The notes beneath the pieces are model-generated. The model was not told the DNA's origin. It was given only the letters and a program-made list of their open reading frames with translations, and searched no databases. Made by a program: the position numbers and the translations under genes. From Lachnospiraceae bacterium (GTDB lineage: Bacteria > Bacillota > Clostridia > Lachnospirales > Lachnospiraceae), in the NCBI GenBank assembly GCA_014804785.1, contig JAAUZD010000045.1:1-64000 (forward strand): 64,000 nt of DNA. Direction: 5' to 3'. Of the stretch, positions 51,724 through 60,888 are shown one piece after another. Positions within the stretch are counted from its first letter, which is position 1, and each line of letters opens with the position of its first letter.

Positions 51724-52359
51724 ATGACACCTAAGCAGCTTGCTTTTCAGACCGCTGCAAGCGGTATTATCCAGAAACTTGCTTTACGAAACATGGAAGG
51801 CTACTTTTTTGAAGACAGCGCTTCCTGCGTGAGAGCAATCACTGAGCTGATGGAGGATGGCTCAATACTAAGCTGGGGCGGAAGCGAATCCATAAAAGAA
51901 TGCGGACTTATGGACGCCGTCAAATCCGGCAATTACGTTCTGATAGACCGGCTGGCTGCCAAAACGCCCGAAGAAAGCAGAGAACTATATGCAAAAACGG
52001 TTCTGTCCGACTACTATCTGATGAGCAGCAACGCAATTACATATGACGGTGAATTAATCAATATTGACGGTAACGGCAACCGCGTCGCCTGTCTCATTCA
52101 TGGACCTAAAAACGTCATTCTTGTAGTAGGGATGAATAAAGTGGTTCCTGATGTGGAAGCGGGCTATAAAAGAGTCCGTAATCTGGCTTCTCCCGCCAAC
52201 GCCAAACGGTTAGGAAGAAACACACCCTGTTTTCATACCGGAAAATGCGGTGACTGCCTTTCTGATGATTGCATGTGCAATCATGTGGTCGTAACAAGAA
52301 GATGCGGCATTCCAGGAAGAATTAAAGTCTTTCTTGTGGCTGAAGAACTTGGATACTAA
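51724..52359 (+). CDS. LutC/YkgG-like lactate-utilisation family protein (211 aa)
   Basis: DUF162/LUD domain: ILSWGGSESIKECGL, SSNAITYDGELINIDGNGNRVA and VVGMNKVVPDVEAGYKRVRNLASP. The C-terminal CFHTGKCGDCLSDDCMC is a cysteine cluster seen in stand-alone clostridial versions. Start ATG 51724 has AGGAGG at 51712-51717. No lutA/lutB is adjacent, so lactate oxidation is not assured. The stop codon is the first base triplet of a tandem repeat block. Confidence 0.85.
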   Translation: MTPKQLAFQTAASGIIQKLALRNMEGYFFEDSASCVRAITELMEDGSILSWGGSESIKECGLMDAVKSGNYVLIDRLAAKTPEESRELYAKTVLSDYYLMSSNAITYDGELINIDGNGNRVACLIHGPKNVILVVGMNKVVPDVEAGYKRVRNLASPANAKRLGRNTPCFHTGKCGDCLSDDCMCNHVVVTRRCGIPGRIKVFLVAEELGY

Positions 52360-52504
52360 CAAACGCTACCACGCTTCGCGAGCCAGCTTATTGTAACAAA
52401 CGCTACCACGCTTCGCGAGCCAGCTTATTGTAACAAACGCTACCACGTTTCGCGAGCCAGCTTATTGTAACAAACGCTACCACGCTTTGTTAGCCAGCTT
52501 ATTG
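52357..52504 (+). repeat. Four 37-bp tandem repeats
   Basis: Units at 52357, 52394, 52431 and 52468, each beginning TAACAAACGCTACCACG and ending CCAGCTTATTG. Units 1 and 2 are identical, unit 3 has one change and unit 4 three clustered changes (CTTTGTTAG for CTTCGCGAG). There are no spacers. The first TAA is the lutC-like stop codon. Each unit can form a short GCT..AGC hairpin. Confidence 0.95.
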
Positions 52505-52512
52505 TAATAAAA

Positions 52513-52550
52513 CAGGTATCGCTTCTTTTTATTTTAAGAAGCAATACCTG
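52513..52550. terminator. Bidirectional terminator between lutC-like gene and glyA
   Basis: CAGGTATCGCTTCTT and AAGAAGCAATACCTG arms with T runs on both sides (CTTTTTATTT on plus; TTTTATT on minus). Confidence 0.88.
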
Positions 52551-52569
52551 CTTTTTATTTATGTGAGGA

Positions 52570-53808
52570 TTAGATTAATGGATATTTATCTGTCAGTTTC
52601 TGTACGATTGCTCTTGCCTCGGGGATTTTCTCTTCTCCACCCTTGACAATCATCGCAATTGCTTCCGCAATCTGATCCATGTCTTCTGTGTTCATACCTC
52701 TGGAGGTAACGGCGGGTGTGCCAAGGCGGACACCGCTGGTTACAAAAGGTGATTTTGGATCGTTAGGAATCGTATTCTTGTTTGCTGTAATGTGAGCTTC
52801 ATCAAGCATTTTTTCCACAGCTTTTCCCGTAAGATCATAGGATGTAAGGTCCATAAGCATCAAATGATTATCTGTACCCCCTGATACAATCTTAACATCC
52901 CTGCTCATAAGTCCCTTGCAGAGTGCCTGTGCATTGTCTATGATGTTTTTCTGGTAGATCTTAAATTCATCTGAAAGCGCTTCCTTAAAGCAGACAGCCT
53001 TTGCCGCAATCACATGCATCAGAGGACCTCCCTGTATACCAGGGAATACCGCCTTATTAAAGTTATACTTCTCTGCCGCTTCCTTATTTGCAAGAATCAG
53101 ACCGCCTCTGGGACCTCTTAAGGTCTTATGTGTTGTCGTAGTAACCACATCAGCATAGGGAATCGGGCTGGGATGAAGACCTGCTGCCACAAGTCCTGCA
53201 ATATGAGCCATATCTACCATGAGTACTGCACCAACCTCGTCGGCTACTTCCCTAAACTTTTTAAAGTCGATGGTCCTTGCATAGGCTGAAGCGCCTGCAA
53301 TAATCATTGTAGGCTTGCACTCTAATGCTATTTCCCTGAGCTTATCATAATCGAGGAATCCCTCATCATTTACACCATAAGGTACTATATTAAAATATTT
53401 GCCGGAAATATTGACCGGGCTTCCATGGGTGAGATGTCCACCGTGATCCAGGTTCATCCCCATAATCGTATCTCCAGGATTACAGATTGCAAACTGTACC
53501 GCAAGATTCGCCTGTGCGCCTGAATGGGGCTGCACATTTGCATAATCACATCCAAAAAGTTCCTTTGCTCTTTCAATTGCAAGGTTTTCTACCACATCAA
53601 CACACTGACATCCTCCATAATAACGCTTTCCAGGATAACCTTCTGCATATTTATTTGTAAGCGGGCTTCCCATAGCTGCCATTACTGCTTTACTCACCCA
53701 GTTTTCCGATGCAATCAGCTCAATATGGCTGTTTTGTCTTTCCTGCTCATCCACTATCGCCTGTGCAATTTCCGGATCAATATTTTTTACCTCGTCAAGT
53801 GAATACAT
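52570..53808 (-). CDS. glyA: Serine hydroxymethyltransferase (412 aa)
   Basis: Fold-type I PLP enzyme: [39 protein letters not shown] and the PLP lysine in [16 protein letters not shown]. It interconverts serine and glycine and supplies methylene-tetrahydrofolate, which feeds the ThyA reaction encoded elsewhere in the window. AGGAGG lies seven bases before ATG 53808. Monocistronic between terminators. Confidence 0.97.
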   Translation of the reverse strand: MYSLDEVKNIDPEIAQAIVDEQERQNSHIELIASENWVSKAVMAAMGSPLTNKYAEGYPGKRYYGGCQCVDVVENLAIERAKELFGCDYANVQPHSGAQANLAVQFAICNPGDTIMGMNLDHGGHLTHGSPVNISGKYFNIVPYGVNDEGFLDYDKLREIALECKPTMIIAGASAYARTIDFKKFREVADEVGAVLMVDMAHIAGLVAAGLHPSPIPYADVVTTTTHKTLRGPRGGLILANKEAAEKYNFNKAVFPGIQGGPLMHVIAAKAVCFKEALSDEFKIYQKNIIDNAQALCKGLMSRDVKIVSGGTDNHLMLMDLTSYDLTGKAVEKMLDEAHITANKNTIPNDPKSPFVTSGVRLGTPAVTSRGMNTEDMDQIAEAIAMIVKGGEEKIPEARAIVQKLTDKYPLI

Positions 53809-53987
53809 AATTCTTCCTCCTTCTTATTTATAACTTAATATAACATAAACCTTTTTGAAAAAAAACTAAATTCTGAAAAAACTCCTAAGCAAACCTTAAG
53901 ATTTATGGAATGCCATAAAAAAACTTTACTCTTACAAAAAATACTGCTAAAATAGGAAAAGATTTCAGGGAGATAAGAAAGAAAACT

Positions 53988-54962
53988 ATGTATTACATAA
54001 TTGTAAATCCTGCCTCAAAATCGGGGCAGGGCGCTAAAATCTGGGAAAAAATCAGACCCATTTTAGAACAAAGGAAAATTACATATAAAGTTCTCTTTTC
54101 TCAAGAAGCCGGACATGTCATCAGATTAACAGCTGATTTATCCGCTTCTTTATTAAATACGAACTCTGATTTCATATTAAAATTAATTGTACTTGGCGGC
54201 GACGGCACTTTGAATGAGGCTCTTCAGGGTATTTCCGATTTTGCGCGCGTGCAGATTGGATATATCCCCACTGGTTCAAGCAACGATATGGCAAGAGATT
54301 TAAAACTTTCCCCAAACCCTTCTGAAGTATTGGAAAACATTTTATCCTGTGAAAAACCTCTTTTAATGGATTTGGGATGTCTTACGTACGAACAAGTTTC
54401 AAGTCAGTTATCCAGACAGCATAGCAATGATCTGATGTTAACACGTTTCTTTTCTGTCAGCAGCGGTATTGGATTTGATGCTGCCGTTTGTGAGGAAGCT
54501 CTTGCTTCTAAATTTAAAAATGTTTTGAATAAAATAGGTCTTGGGAAGCTTACTTATCTTATAATTGCATTAAAACAGCTTATACAAGCCAAAAAGGTCA
54601 CATGTACTATCACTCTGGATGACGAACAGCAGATTTACCTGCCAAAGTTTTTGTTTGTCGCCTGTATGATCCATCAATATGAGGGCGGCGGATTCAAATT
54701 CTGCCCCGGCGCGGATCCCTGTGATGGTCTGATTGATGTCTGTGCTGTAGGCAATATACCAAAGTGGCTGATTCTTTTAGCACTTCCCACGGCTTTTGAA
54801 GGAAAACACTACCGTTTTAACGGAATCGACCACTATGCGGCGCATAAGATTCATCTGGAAACTTCCATGCCGCTTTGGGTACACACCGATGGTGAAGTTA
54901 CTATGAAATGTAACTCTATCACTTTAACCTGTGAGCAAAAAAAATTGCAGTTTTTGCTATAA
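53988..54962 (+). CDS. Diacylglycerol/lipid kinase family protein (324 aa)
   Basis: DAGK catalytic domain: VNPASKSGQG at the N terminus, VLGGDGTLNEALQG (GGDGT) near residue 70 and PTGSSNDMARDL. The C-terminal beta domain includes GIGFDAAVCEEA and GVI-like segments. It phosphorylates diacylglycerol or an undecaprenol-like lipid at the membrane. It is followed 48 bases later by a PAP2-like membrane phosphatase gene, an apt pair for lipid phosphate cycling. Confidence 0.9.
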   Translation: MYYIIVNPASKSGQGAKIWEKIRPILEQRKITYKVLFSQEAGHVIRLTADLSASLLNTNSDFILKLIVLGGDGTLNEALQGISDFARVQIGYIPTGSSNDMARDLKLSPNPSEVLENILSCEKPLLMDLGCLTYEQVSSQLSRQHSNDLMLTRFFSVSSGIGFDAAVCEEALASKFKNVLNKIGLGKLTYLIIALKQLIQAKKVTCTITLDDEQQIYLPKFLFVACMIHQYEGGGFKFCPGADPCDGLIDVCAVGNIPKWLILLALPTAFEGKHYRFNGIDHYAAHKIHLETSMPLWVHTDGEVTMKCNSITLTCEQKKLQFLL

Positions 54963-55010
54963 ACCGCAAAACTGTACTGACAATAAGTTTTATTTATGAG
55001 GAGAAAAATT

Positions 55011-55688
55011 ATGAAAAAGTATTATGAAAGGTATAAGCATGCTATACCGCTTATGATTTATGCAATGATTTACTGCACCTGGTTTGCTTATCTGGAGAAA
55101 AAGGTCATCCACCCCGAAACCATTATCCATGTCGGGCTTGACGACGCGATTCCCTTTTGTGAAGTATTTGTAATTCCCTACTTCTTATGGTTTGCTTATG
55201 TTTCCGCCATTGTCCTGTACTGCTTTTTTAAGAATAAACAGGAATATTATAAAACCTGCGTATTTCTTTTTACCGGAATGACTGTTTTTCTGATTGTTTC
55301 CACCCTATGGCCAAACGGACACCATCTCCGTCCTGATGTGATGCCGCGGAATAATATATTTACTGTTTTGATAGCACACTTGTATAAGACGGATACGCCT
55401 ACTAATTTATGGCCCAGCATACATGTTTATAACTCTATCGGCGCACATCTTGCCCTGGTGCACAACCAATCGCTTGCAAAGAATAAGAAAATCCATACAG
55501 GATCCTTTATCCTGTGTATTTCAATTATTCTTTCAACTGTACTCATTAAACAGCATTCCATGTTTGATGTGATTACTGCTTGCGTAATGGCAGCCGTTAT
55601 GTATGCCGTGGTGTATCAGGTGGATATCGTTGCCTCCTGCCAGACTTACCACTCCAACTGGAAACGTCAGAGAGTACGTCAGGTTTAA
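55011..55688 (+). CDS. PAP2-like membrane phosphatase (225 aa)
   Basis: Six hydrophobic segments, with the PAP2 motifs NLWPSIHVYNSI (motif 2, His) and IKQHSMFDVI (motif 3, His and Asp). Motif 1 (K-x6-RP) is represented by LRPDVMPRN. It probably dephosphorylates lipid phosphates. Start ATG 55011 is chosen because GAGGAG lies just upstream; an earlier ATG overlaps that site. Confidence 0.83.
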   Translation: MKKYYERYKHAIPLMIYAMIYCTWFAYLEKKVIHPETIIHVGLDDAIPFCEVFVIPYFLWFAYVSAIVLYCFFKNKQEYYKTCVFLFTGMTVFLIVSTLWPNGHHLRPDVMPRNNIFTVLIAHLYKTDTPTNLWPSIHVYNSIGAHLALVHNQSLAKNKKIHTGSFILCISIILSTVLIKQHSMFDVITACVMAAVMYAVVYQVDIVASCQTYHSNWKRQRVRQV

Positions 55689-55722
55689 TCCGGAAGTCGT
55701 CTCATTTGATTAATAACTTAAG

Positions 55723-55753
55723 AAGGCAGCCTGTCTAAAACGGGCTGCCTTTT
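55723..55753. terminator. Bidirectional terminator
   Basis: AAGGCAGCC(t)G and C(g)GGCTGCCTT arms between convergent genes, with TTTTCAT on plus and T-rich sequence on minus. Confidence 0.85.
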
Positions 55754-55796
55754 CATATATTCTATCTGCTTCGACACACATATCTTAATTCCACCA

Positions 55797-56822
55797 TTAA
55801 TTAAAATTAAAGAACCTCTGGCAGATCTTATATCCCTCCACGGAAATTTTTCTTCCTCCTCTGCCAGGCAGATTCATGCAATGCCCTAGGAGACCATATC
55901 TCAGCTTCCGGTATAGAATCCAATCTTTCTTCTTCAAATAGTCCCACAGTTCTTTCTTCTTCTGTAGATTCTCCTTCGTATCTGATCGGATCAACAGGAT
56001 AGATGATATTGTGGTAATAATATCCAGATAACTCAACATATACTGATACATCTTTTTATTTGACACGATTTTATTCTTATTTTCTACCATATAATCAATC
56101 ATCAGCTTATTAACCTTAATCTGCTGATCGATTCTTCCAATCATGACCTCTTCATTCACTGACTGATCTGCTCTTCCAATGTAATAACGATAAAAATTTA
56201 CATCCATATAATACATATTTCTTACATATGGAAGCGGCTCAAAAACATAAAGATTATCCACATAAAAAGTATGCTCAGGAAGTTTCAGGCCGCATTCCCT
56301 AAGTAGTTTTGTCCTGAATATGACAGAATGCATTAAAATATACTGTCCCTTGTGGAAATGCTTGATCTCTTCCCAGGTAAACATCTGATCCATTGGCATT
56401 GCATGCTTGTAACGCATTACCTTATGCCTGTTTTGTCCCACCTTCTCATATACAAAGTTGCTGATCATCATATCCAGCACCTTTTCTCCGCCTACCAGGC
56501 TTCGTAAGGTGTCAAGGATCCGCATATATGCCTCCTGCTTTACCCAGTCATCACTGTCCACTACTTTAAAATACAGCCCTGAAGCACCTTCAATTCCTGC
56601 ATTGACCGCCGAACCATGTCCGCCGTTTTGCTTGTGTATGACCCTTATAATAGAAGGATATTCTGCTGCGTATCGGTCGGCAATCGCCGCTGTTTCATCT
56701 GTAGAACCATCATTCACTATAATAATTTCCACATCCTCGCCGCCTTTTAATAGTGACTCCACACATTTATCCATATATGCCGCTGAATTGTAGCAGGGCA
56801 CCGCAAATGATAAAAGCTTCAT
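55797..56822 (-). CDS. Family 2 glycosyltransferase (341 aa)
   Basis: GT-A fold: SFAVPCYNSAAYMDKCVESLL, VEIIIVNDGSTDETA, VKVVDSDDWV (DxD metal site) and NLYVFEPLPYV. A soluble or peripheral inverting transferase using a nucleotide sugar, probably for cell-surface glycan. The C terminus has ~90 helical residues of unknown role. Single gene. Confidence 0.9.
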   Translation of the reverse strand: MKLLSFAVPCYNSAAYMDKCVESLLKGGEDVEIIIVNDGSTDETAAIADRYAAEYPSIIRVIHKQNGGHGSAVNAGIEGASGLYFKVVDSDDWVKQEAYMRILDTLRSLVGGEKVLDMMISNFVYEKVGQNRHKVMRYKHAMPMDQMFTWEEIKHFHKGQYILMHSVIFRTKLLRECGLKLPEHTFYVDNLYVFEPLPYVRNMYYMDVNFYRYYIGRADQSVNEEVMIGRIDQQIKVNKLMIDYMVENKNKIVSNKKMYQYMLSYLDIITTISSILLIRSDTKENLQKKKELWDYLKKKDWILYRKLRYGLLGHCMNLPGRGGRKISVEGYKICQRFFNFN

Positions 56823-56915
56823 TTCTTATTTACTCCTGTTTATGATTCGCCTTGACTTCATTTTGACTTGCCAAATTTATTCATATTCCTATCATACCCA
56901 TTTTGCCAAAAAGAA

Positions 56916-58646
56916 TCAACTTAAGAAATTCTGAACATAAACACGATAAGCAGATGGAATCGGATATTTATCCTTTATTTCATCCGGTTCAGCAAAGATC
57001 ATACTGCTCTGGCTGTTCTTTTTGGCCAGTTCGTCCACTTTAACTGCATATCCTATCATATGCCATTCCTTGTGCGTAAAGATATGCCGGCTTTCTTCAA
57101 GCGGTTCAATCCTGAGCACTGACAAACCTTCCTTTTTCAGATGGGCAATCACCTGCTTCCTTGTAAGATGCCCCTCTAGGCATGGAAACTCATACATTCC
57201 TGCAAGCAGTCCTTTTTTTGGTCTTTGCTTTAGAGCTGCTTTTGCTTCATCCCGGATGATGAGAACAGTCTTTTCTTCAATTGTTCTTGATTTCTTAGGA
57301 GTTTTGTAGGGAAATTCTAATTCCTTTTCCTTTAAATGGGCAGTACAGAGTTTTTCCCATGGACACTTTGTACAATGTGGCATCCCCGTGGGCGCACAAA
57401 CCATTGCGCCTAATTCCATCAGTGCCTGATTGAAATCCCCCGGTCTCCCTTCAGGCATGGTTAGGCGCAATTCTTCTTCAATTTCAGACCGCACTTGTGA
57501 TTTGGAAATATCTCTTCTATCTCCTCTTAATCTGGACAGTACGCGCAGTACATTTCCATCCACTGCCGGAACCCTTCTGTCATAGGCAATTGAACTGATG
57601 GCTCCCGCTGTGTAACTGCCGATTCCCGGAAGTCCAATCAGTTCCTCATATTCTTCAGGCATCCTGCCGCCATATTTCTCCATTACAATCTGTGCTGCTT
57701 TTTTTAAATTTCTGACCCTGTTGTAATATCCAAGTCCTTCCCAAAGCTTTAGCAGTTCTTCTTCCTCCGCCCCGGCAAGAGCCGCAATATCGGGCAACGC
57801 CTTCATAAAACGGTCATAATAAGGTTTGACCGCCTCCACCCGGGTCTGCTGCAACATGATTTCCGACACCCATACATGATACGGAGTGGCATCCTCACGC
57901 CACGGAAGAATCCTTCTTCCCTCATCATACCATCTGATTAAAGGTTCTGCTGCCAGTTCCATATCAGATAATTTCACCGGCACCGGATGTCGAATCGTCA
58001 TGGAATCTGGTGTAACCTTGCAGTCATAGGCAAGCACCTTTACCCCTGCCTGCCTAGCCCTCAAGAGTGCATCCGCAAAAGCAGAATGCGTATTCCGATT
58101 CGGCGTAAAATAACTCACATTTTCCATTTGGATAACAAACAGGATATACGCCTTATATCCCTCTTTGACCGCCTCTTCAAGCTCATTAATATGCTTGACC
58201 GCACGCTCAGAGGGTGCATCTGGGAACAGCACGATACTCTCCTGTTCCAGGGTAACGCCCTTCACTTCTATGAAAATCTTATCCCCCGGTGTTTCCACAT
58301 AAAAATCAAAACGCGAATTTCCATATGTCGTTTCCGGTTTCACAAGTTGGATTTCTTTAAACAAACCTCCTTTCAGGAGCCATTCTTCTACTGCCTTATT
58401 CGGAGCCTGGGAATCCATATTGATAATCCTCTCGCCCTTCTTGACTGCCACCAGATCATAGGCTGTGCTCCTTTGGAGATTATTACTCTTATTTAGGAAA
58501 ACGGTTGCATGATCTGTCAAAAGTTCGCGGCATCTGCCTGTATTCTTTACATGAACCTTTTCGCTCTTTCCATTCATATTAACATATGCAATAAATCTGT
58601 TGGGACGATTTTCAAACTGTCCTTCCCTTATATCATTATATTTCAT
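56916..58646 (-). CDS. SfsA-MutY fusion protein (576 aa)
   Basis: Residues 1-~232 are SfsA (NRFIAYVNMNG, HVKNTGRCRELL, SRFDFYV...IFIEVKGVTL with a PD-(D/E)xK-like nuclease core). Residues ~238-576 are MutY: WREDATPYHVWVSEIMLQQTRVE with the catalytic Glu, LPGIGSYTAGAISS, AVDGNVLRVL with catalytic Asp, the [4Fe-4S] set C-x8-C-x2-C-x5-C (CAPTGMPHCTKCPWEKLC) and a NUDT-like 8-oxoG recognition tail (GLLAGMYEFP). One unbroken frame with no stop at the joint. MutY removes A opposite 8-oxoG; fusion implies SfsA acts on the same DNA or repair step. Downstream of the nucleotidase gene by three bases. Confidence 0.93.
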   Translation of the reverse strand: MKYNDIREGQFENRPNRFIAYVNMNGKSEKVHVKNTGRCRELLTDHATVFLNKSNNLQRSTAYDLVAVKKGERIINMDSQAPNKAVEEWLLKGGLFKEIQLVKPETTYGNSRFDFYVETPGDKIFIEVKGVTLEQESIVLFPDAPSERAVKHINELEEAVKEGYKAYILFVIQMENVSYFTPNRNTHSAFADALLRARQAGVKVLAYDCKVTPDSMTIRHPVPVKLSDMELAAEPLIRWYDEGRRILPWREDATPYHVWVSEIMLQQTRVEAVKPYYDRFMKALPDIAALAGAEEEELLKLWEGLGYYNRVRNLKKAAQIVMEKYGGRMPEEYEELIGLPGIGSYTAGAISSIAYDRRVPAVDGNVLRVLSRLRGDRRDISKSQVRSEIEEELRLTMPEGRPGDFNQALMELGAMVCAPTGMPHCTKCPWEKLCTAHLKEKELEFPYKTPKKSRTIEEKTVLIIRDEAKAALKQRPKKGLLAGMYEFPCLEGHLTRKQVIAHLKKEGLSVLRIEPLEESRHIFTHKEWHMIGYAVKVDELAKKNSQSSMIFAEPDEIKDKYPIPSAYRVYVQNFLS

Positions 58647-58649
58647 TTC

Positions 58650-59582
58650 TCACGGATCTCTCTTATGTTCTAATTTATCGTGCTGCTTGTAAGGCACTCT
58701 CGCTGACGGAACTACTTCCGATGCCGGAGTCGTATGTACTGCCTGATCATCAAAAAAGATATGTGCACCGAAAGCTTTGAGCACATCACGCTTCGTAATC
58801 CCTCCCAAAAAGAATGCCTCGTCAATACGCACATTCCATGCCCGCAGCGTTCTGATGACACGTTCATGGGCAGGCGCACTTCTCGCTGTAACCAGGGCAG
58901 TTCGTATAGGCGCCTGTTCTGGCGGGAATTCCCCTTGAATGTCAGAAAGAGTCTTTAAGAATTTTGCAAAAGGTCCTTGATTCAGCGGATGCTCGGCCTT
59001 TAGTCTCTCATTTTCCTCAAAAGCCTCCAGCCCCTTTTCACGGTAAATCTGCTCTGACTCGTCAGAAAACAGTACCGCATCCCCGTCAAACGCAATCCTT
59101 ATCTGGGAAATTTCTTTCTGATCTGCATAAGCCTTGATTTCATCACAACAGATGATTCCTGCTGCAATCCCACAGTCAATAGCAGACTGCACATCTTCCT
59201 CATCTGCAGACAAATATAAGTCTGTATGAAATGCCTCCAGATACGGTGTGAGTGAAGCGCCGCTTGCAAGCACTGCTCTTGAAATATCAAGCCCATAGTA
59301 GGCAATGGAATTGAAGACCCGAAGGGAAGTATCCGGGCTGTTATGGGACATGATAATGACCTCCACCCTTCCTTCCTGCCCCGGAATCTTATTGATATTA
59401 AGCAGCGCTTCTATCAGCCGGAATCCATTTCCCGGCGCCAGAAGATCCTTCTCATGCTCCACCTGATACCGGCAATAAGCTTCTACTCCCTGCGAACAAA
59501 AAATCTCATTTTCTGCGGTCAGATCAAACAGTGCCCTGGATGACACTCCTATGACCAGCCTGTTTTCCAAATCATATGCCAT
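58650..59582 (-). CDS. 5'-nucleotidase, cN-I type (310 aa)
   Basis: Matches the cytosolic 5'-nucleotidase I family in IMP/AMP-type hydrolases: LVIGVSSRALFDL, MSHNSPDTSLRVFNSI, IAFDGDAVLFSDE (HAD Asp motif) and FFLGGITKRDVLKAFGAHIFFDDQ. It cleaves nucleoside monophosphates. I chose ATG 59582 (MAYDLEN) with AAGGAG upstream; the longer reading adds an improbable Cys-rich lead. It is three bases ahead of the SfsA-MutY gene, so nucleotide salvage and repair are co-expressed. Confidence 0.85.
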   Translation of the reverse strand: MAYDLENRLVIGVSSRALFDLTAENEIFCSQGVEAYCRYQVEHEKDLLAPGNGFRLIEALLNINKIPGQEGRVEVIIMSHNSPDTSLRVFNSIAYYGLDISRAVLASGASLTPYLEAFHTDLYLSADEEDVQSAIDCGIAAGIICCDEIKAYADQKEISQIRIAFDGDAVLFSDESEQIYREKGLEAFEENERLKAEHPLNQGPFAKFLKTLSDIQGEFPPEQAPIRTALVTARSAPAHERVIRTLRAWNVRIDEAFFLGGITKRDVLKAFGAHIFFDDQAVHTTPASEVVPSARVPYKQHDKLEHKRDP

Positions 59583-59660
59583 AATCTGCTCCTTCCTCTC
59601 CGCGGCACAGATGCAGGTTTCTTTCGGAAAACATCTACGGTCATAGAAAAGCAAATTTCA

Positions 59661-60233
59661 CTATCTTAACCGATTGCACTCATACTTTTCATAAGTCAAG
59701 AGGCAGGCTCGCAGTTCCTCAAACCGTTCCTGCGTATCGCCTTCCTCAATTTCCACATCAACAGCCATAGCCATCGTATTGATCATGTCATCCGTAATAC
59801 GATGCTGCAATGCTGAAAGTATATTGAGGCGCTCTTCGTAAGTTCCGGCATCCAGAAACTCCAGTACCAGCGGGTCAATATTCAATTCTTCCTGTTGCTC
59901 CTCAGCCTCCGCCAGCATGTTCCCGGCACGATCAGCTGCTATTTGTTCTGGTTTCCCAGTATCCCCTTTAACCTCCACACCCGAAACAGGTTCTGCAATC
60001 AACTCCTTCTGGAGTTCGAACCGGTATTCCTGCAAAGCAGACGGATATTTGTCCTTGTCTAGCTTTTCCATGAACATGGAAAGGGGTCTTGCATAGACTT
60101 CATAGGCTCCGTAAAGAGCCTGGTAAATTACCAGTTCTTCCCCTGTTTCACTGTGCTTTGCAATCGTTACTATCCTGTATAGGTTCCCTTTAAAATGCCT
60201 GTAAAGCTGTCCAGGCGATGGAATATTTGACAT
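59661..60233 (-). CDS. DUF1653-type protein (190 aa)
   Basis: N-terminal DUF1653: PGQLYRHFKGNLYRIVTIAKHSETGE (parts: GQLYRHFKGN, LYRIVTIAKH) and ALYGAYEVYARPLSMF. The C-terminal ~90 residues are acidic and helical (EEQQEELNIDPLVLEFLDA). Start ATG 60233 has AGGAGG upstream. DUF1653 proteins are small and of unknown function; the extra acidic tail is typical of clostridial versions. Confidence 0.8.
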   Translation of the reverse strand: MSNIPSPGQLYRHFKGNLYRIVTIAKHSETGEELVIYQALYGAYEVYARPLSMFMEKLDKDKYPSALQEYRFELQKELIAEPVSGVEVKGDTGKPEQIAADRAGNMLAEAEEQQEELNIDPLVLEFLDAGTYEERLNILSALQHRITDDMINTMAMAVDVEIEEGDTQERFEELRACLLTYEKYECNRLR

Positions 60234-60330
60234 AGCTTCCTCCTTCTGCCGCATAAGCATGCGGATGTTTCCTTTAAATCACACGGCTACATCAATTATA
60301 ATCCTTCCCCCGTTTCTTGTCATTCTTCTT

Positions 60331-60729
60331 TTATAAGTCTGTTTCAAGAAATTCATGGAAAAATTTACAATCTTCTACAGGGAAATCTATCATCCCGCAT
60401 TCATTAAGCAGTTCCTTTTGCTGATTTTGATTAAGTTTTGCAATTCTTCTATGATGTATCGTCACTATGTACTGCCTGCTTCCGTCCTCCTGTATCACTC
60501 TGTTCATTGTGACACCGCTATTGCAGTAGCCTCTTTCTTCCAACAGTTCATGGATTTCCCTTATATATTCCTGCTCCAATGCATGATAATACTGTTCTTG
60601 CACCTGAACCTGGCGCCTTCCTCTGCTCTGTCCAAATGCTGTACTACAGATGCAAAAAGCTATAATGAGAATCAATACTACTGTAGTGGCTGTCGTTATG
60701 GTAATTTCTTTTAAGTTTTTCATAATCAT
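60331..60729 (-). CDS. Small exported or membrane protein (132 aa)
   Basis: Signal-anchor helix TTVVLILIIAFCICSTAFG then a soluble part with YHALEQEYIREIHELLEERGY and two cysteines (NECGM, EDCKF). I do not recognise the family. It is in line with DUF1653 and nucleotidase genes but separated by ~70 bases. Confidence 0.62.
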   Translation of the reverse strand: MIMKNLKEITITTATTVVLILIIAFCICSTAFGQSRGRRQVQVQEQYYHALEQEYIREIHELLEERGYCNSGVTMNRVIQEDGSRQYIVTIHHRRIAKLNQNQQKELLNECGMIDFPVEDCKFFHEFLETDL

Positions 60730-60837
60730 TCCTCCCGAAGTGTTTTTGGTTACCTTTAGTATAAAAAATTATATGTCCAATAAAACTCCCTCAAAGGCAC
60801 CTTTCGCACAAAATCCAGAAGATTTTTTAAATAAGAA

Positions 60838-60884
60838 AAGTCCGGTCAGATCTTTAAAGACTCATTCATCGATCTTCCGGACTT
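60838..60884 (-). terminator. Terminator of the HAD gene
   Basis: AAGTCCGG and CCGGACTT outer arms plus AGATC/GATCT inner arms, followed on the minus strand by TTTTCTTATTT. Confidence 0.8.
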
Positions 60885-60888
60885 CCTC

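Noticed and set aside
52357-52504. Tandem array considered as CRISPR
   Set aside because: The 37-bp units directly abut with no spacers, and no cas gene is present.
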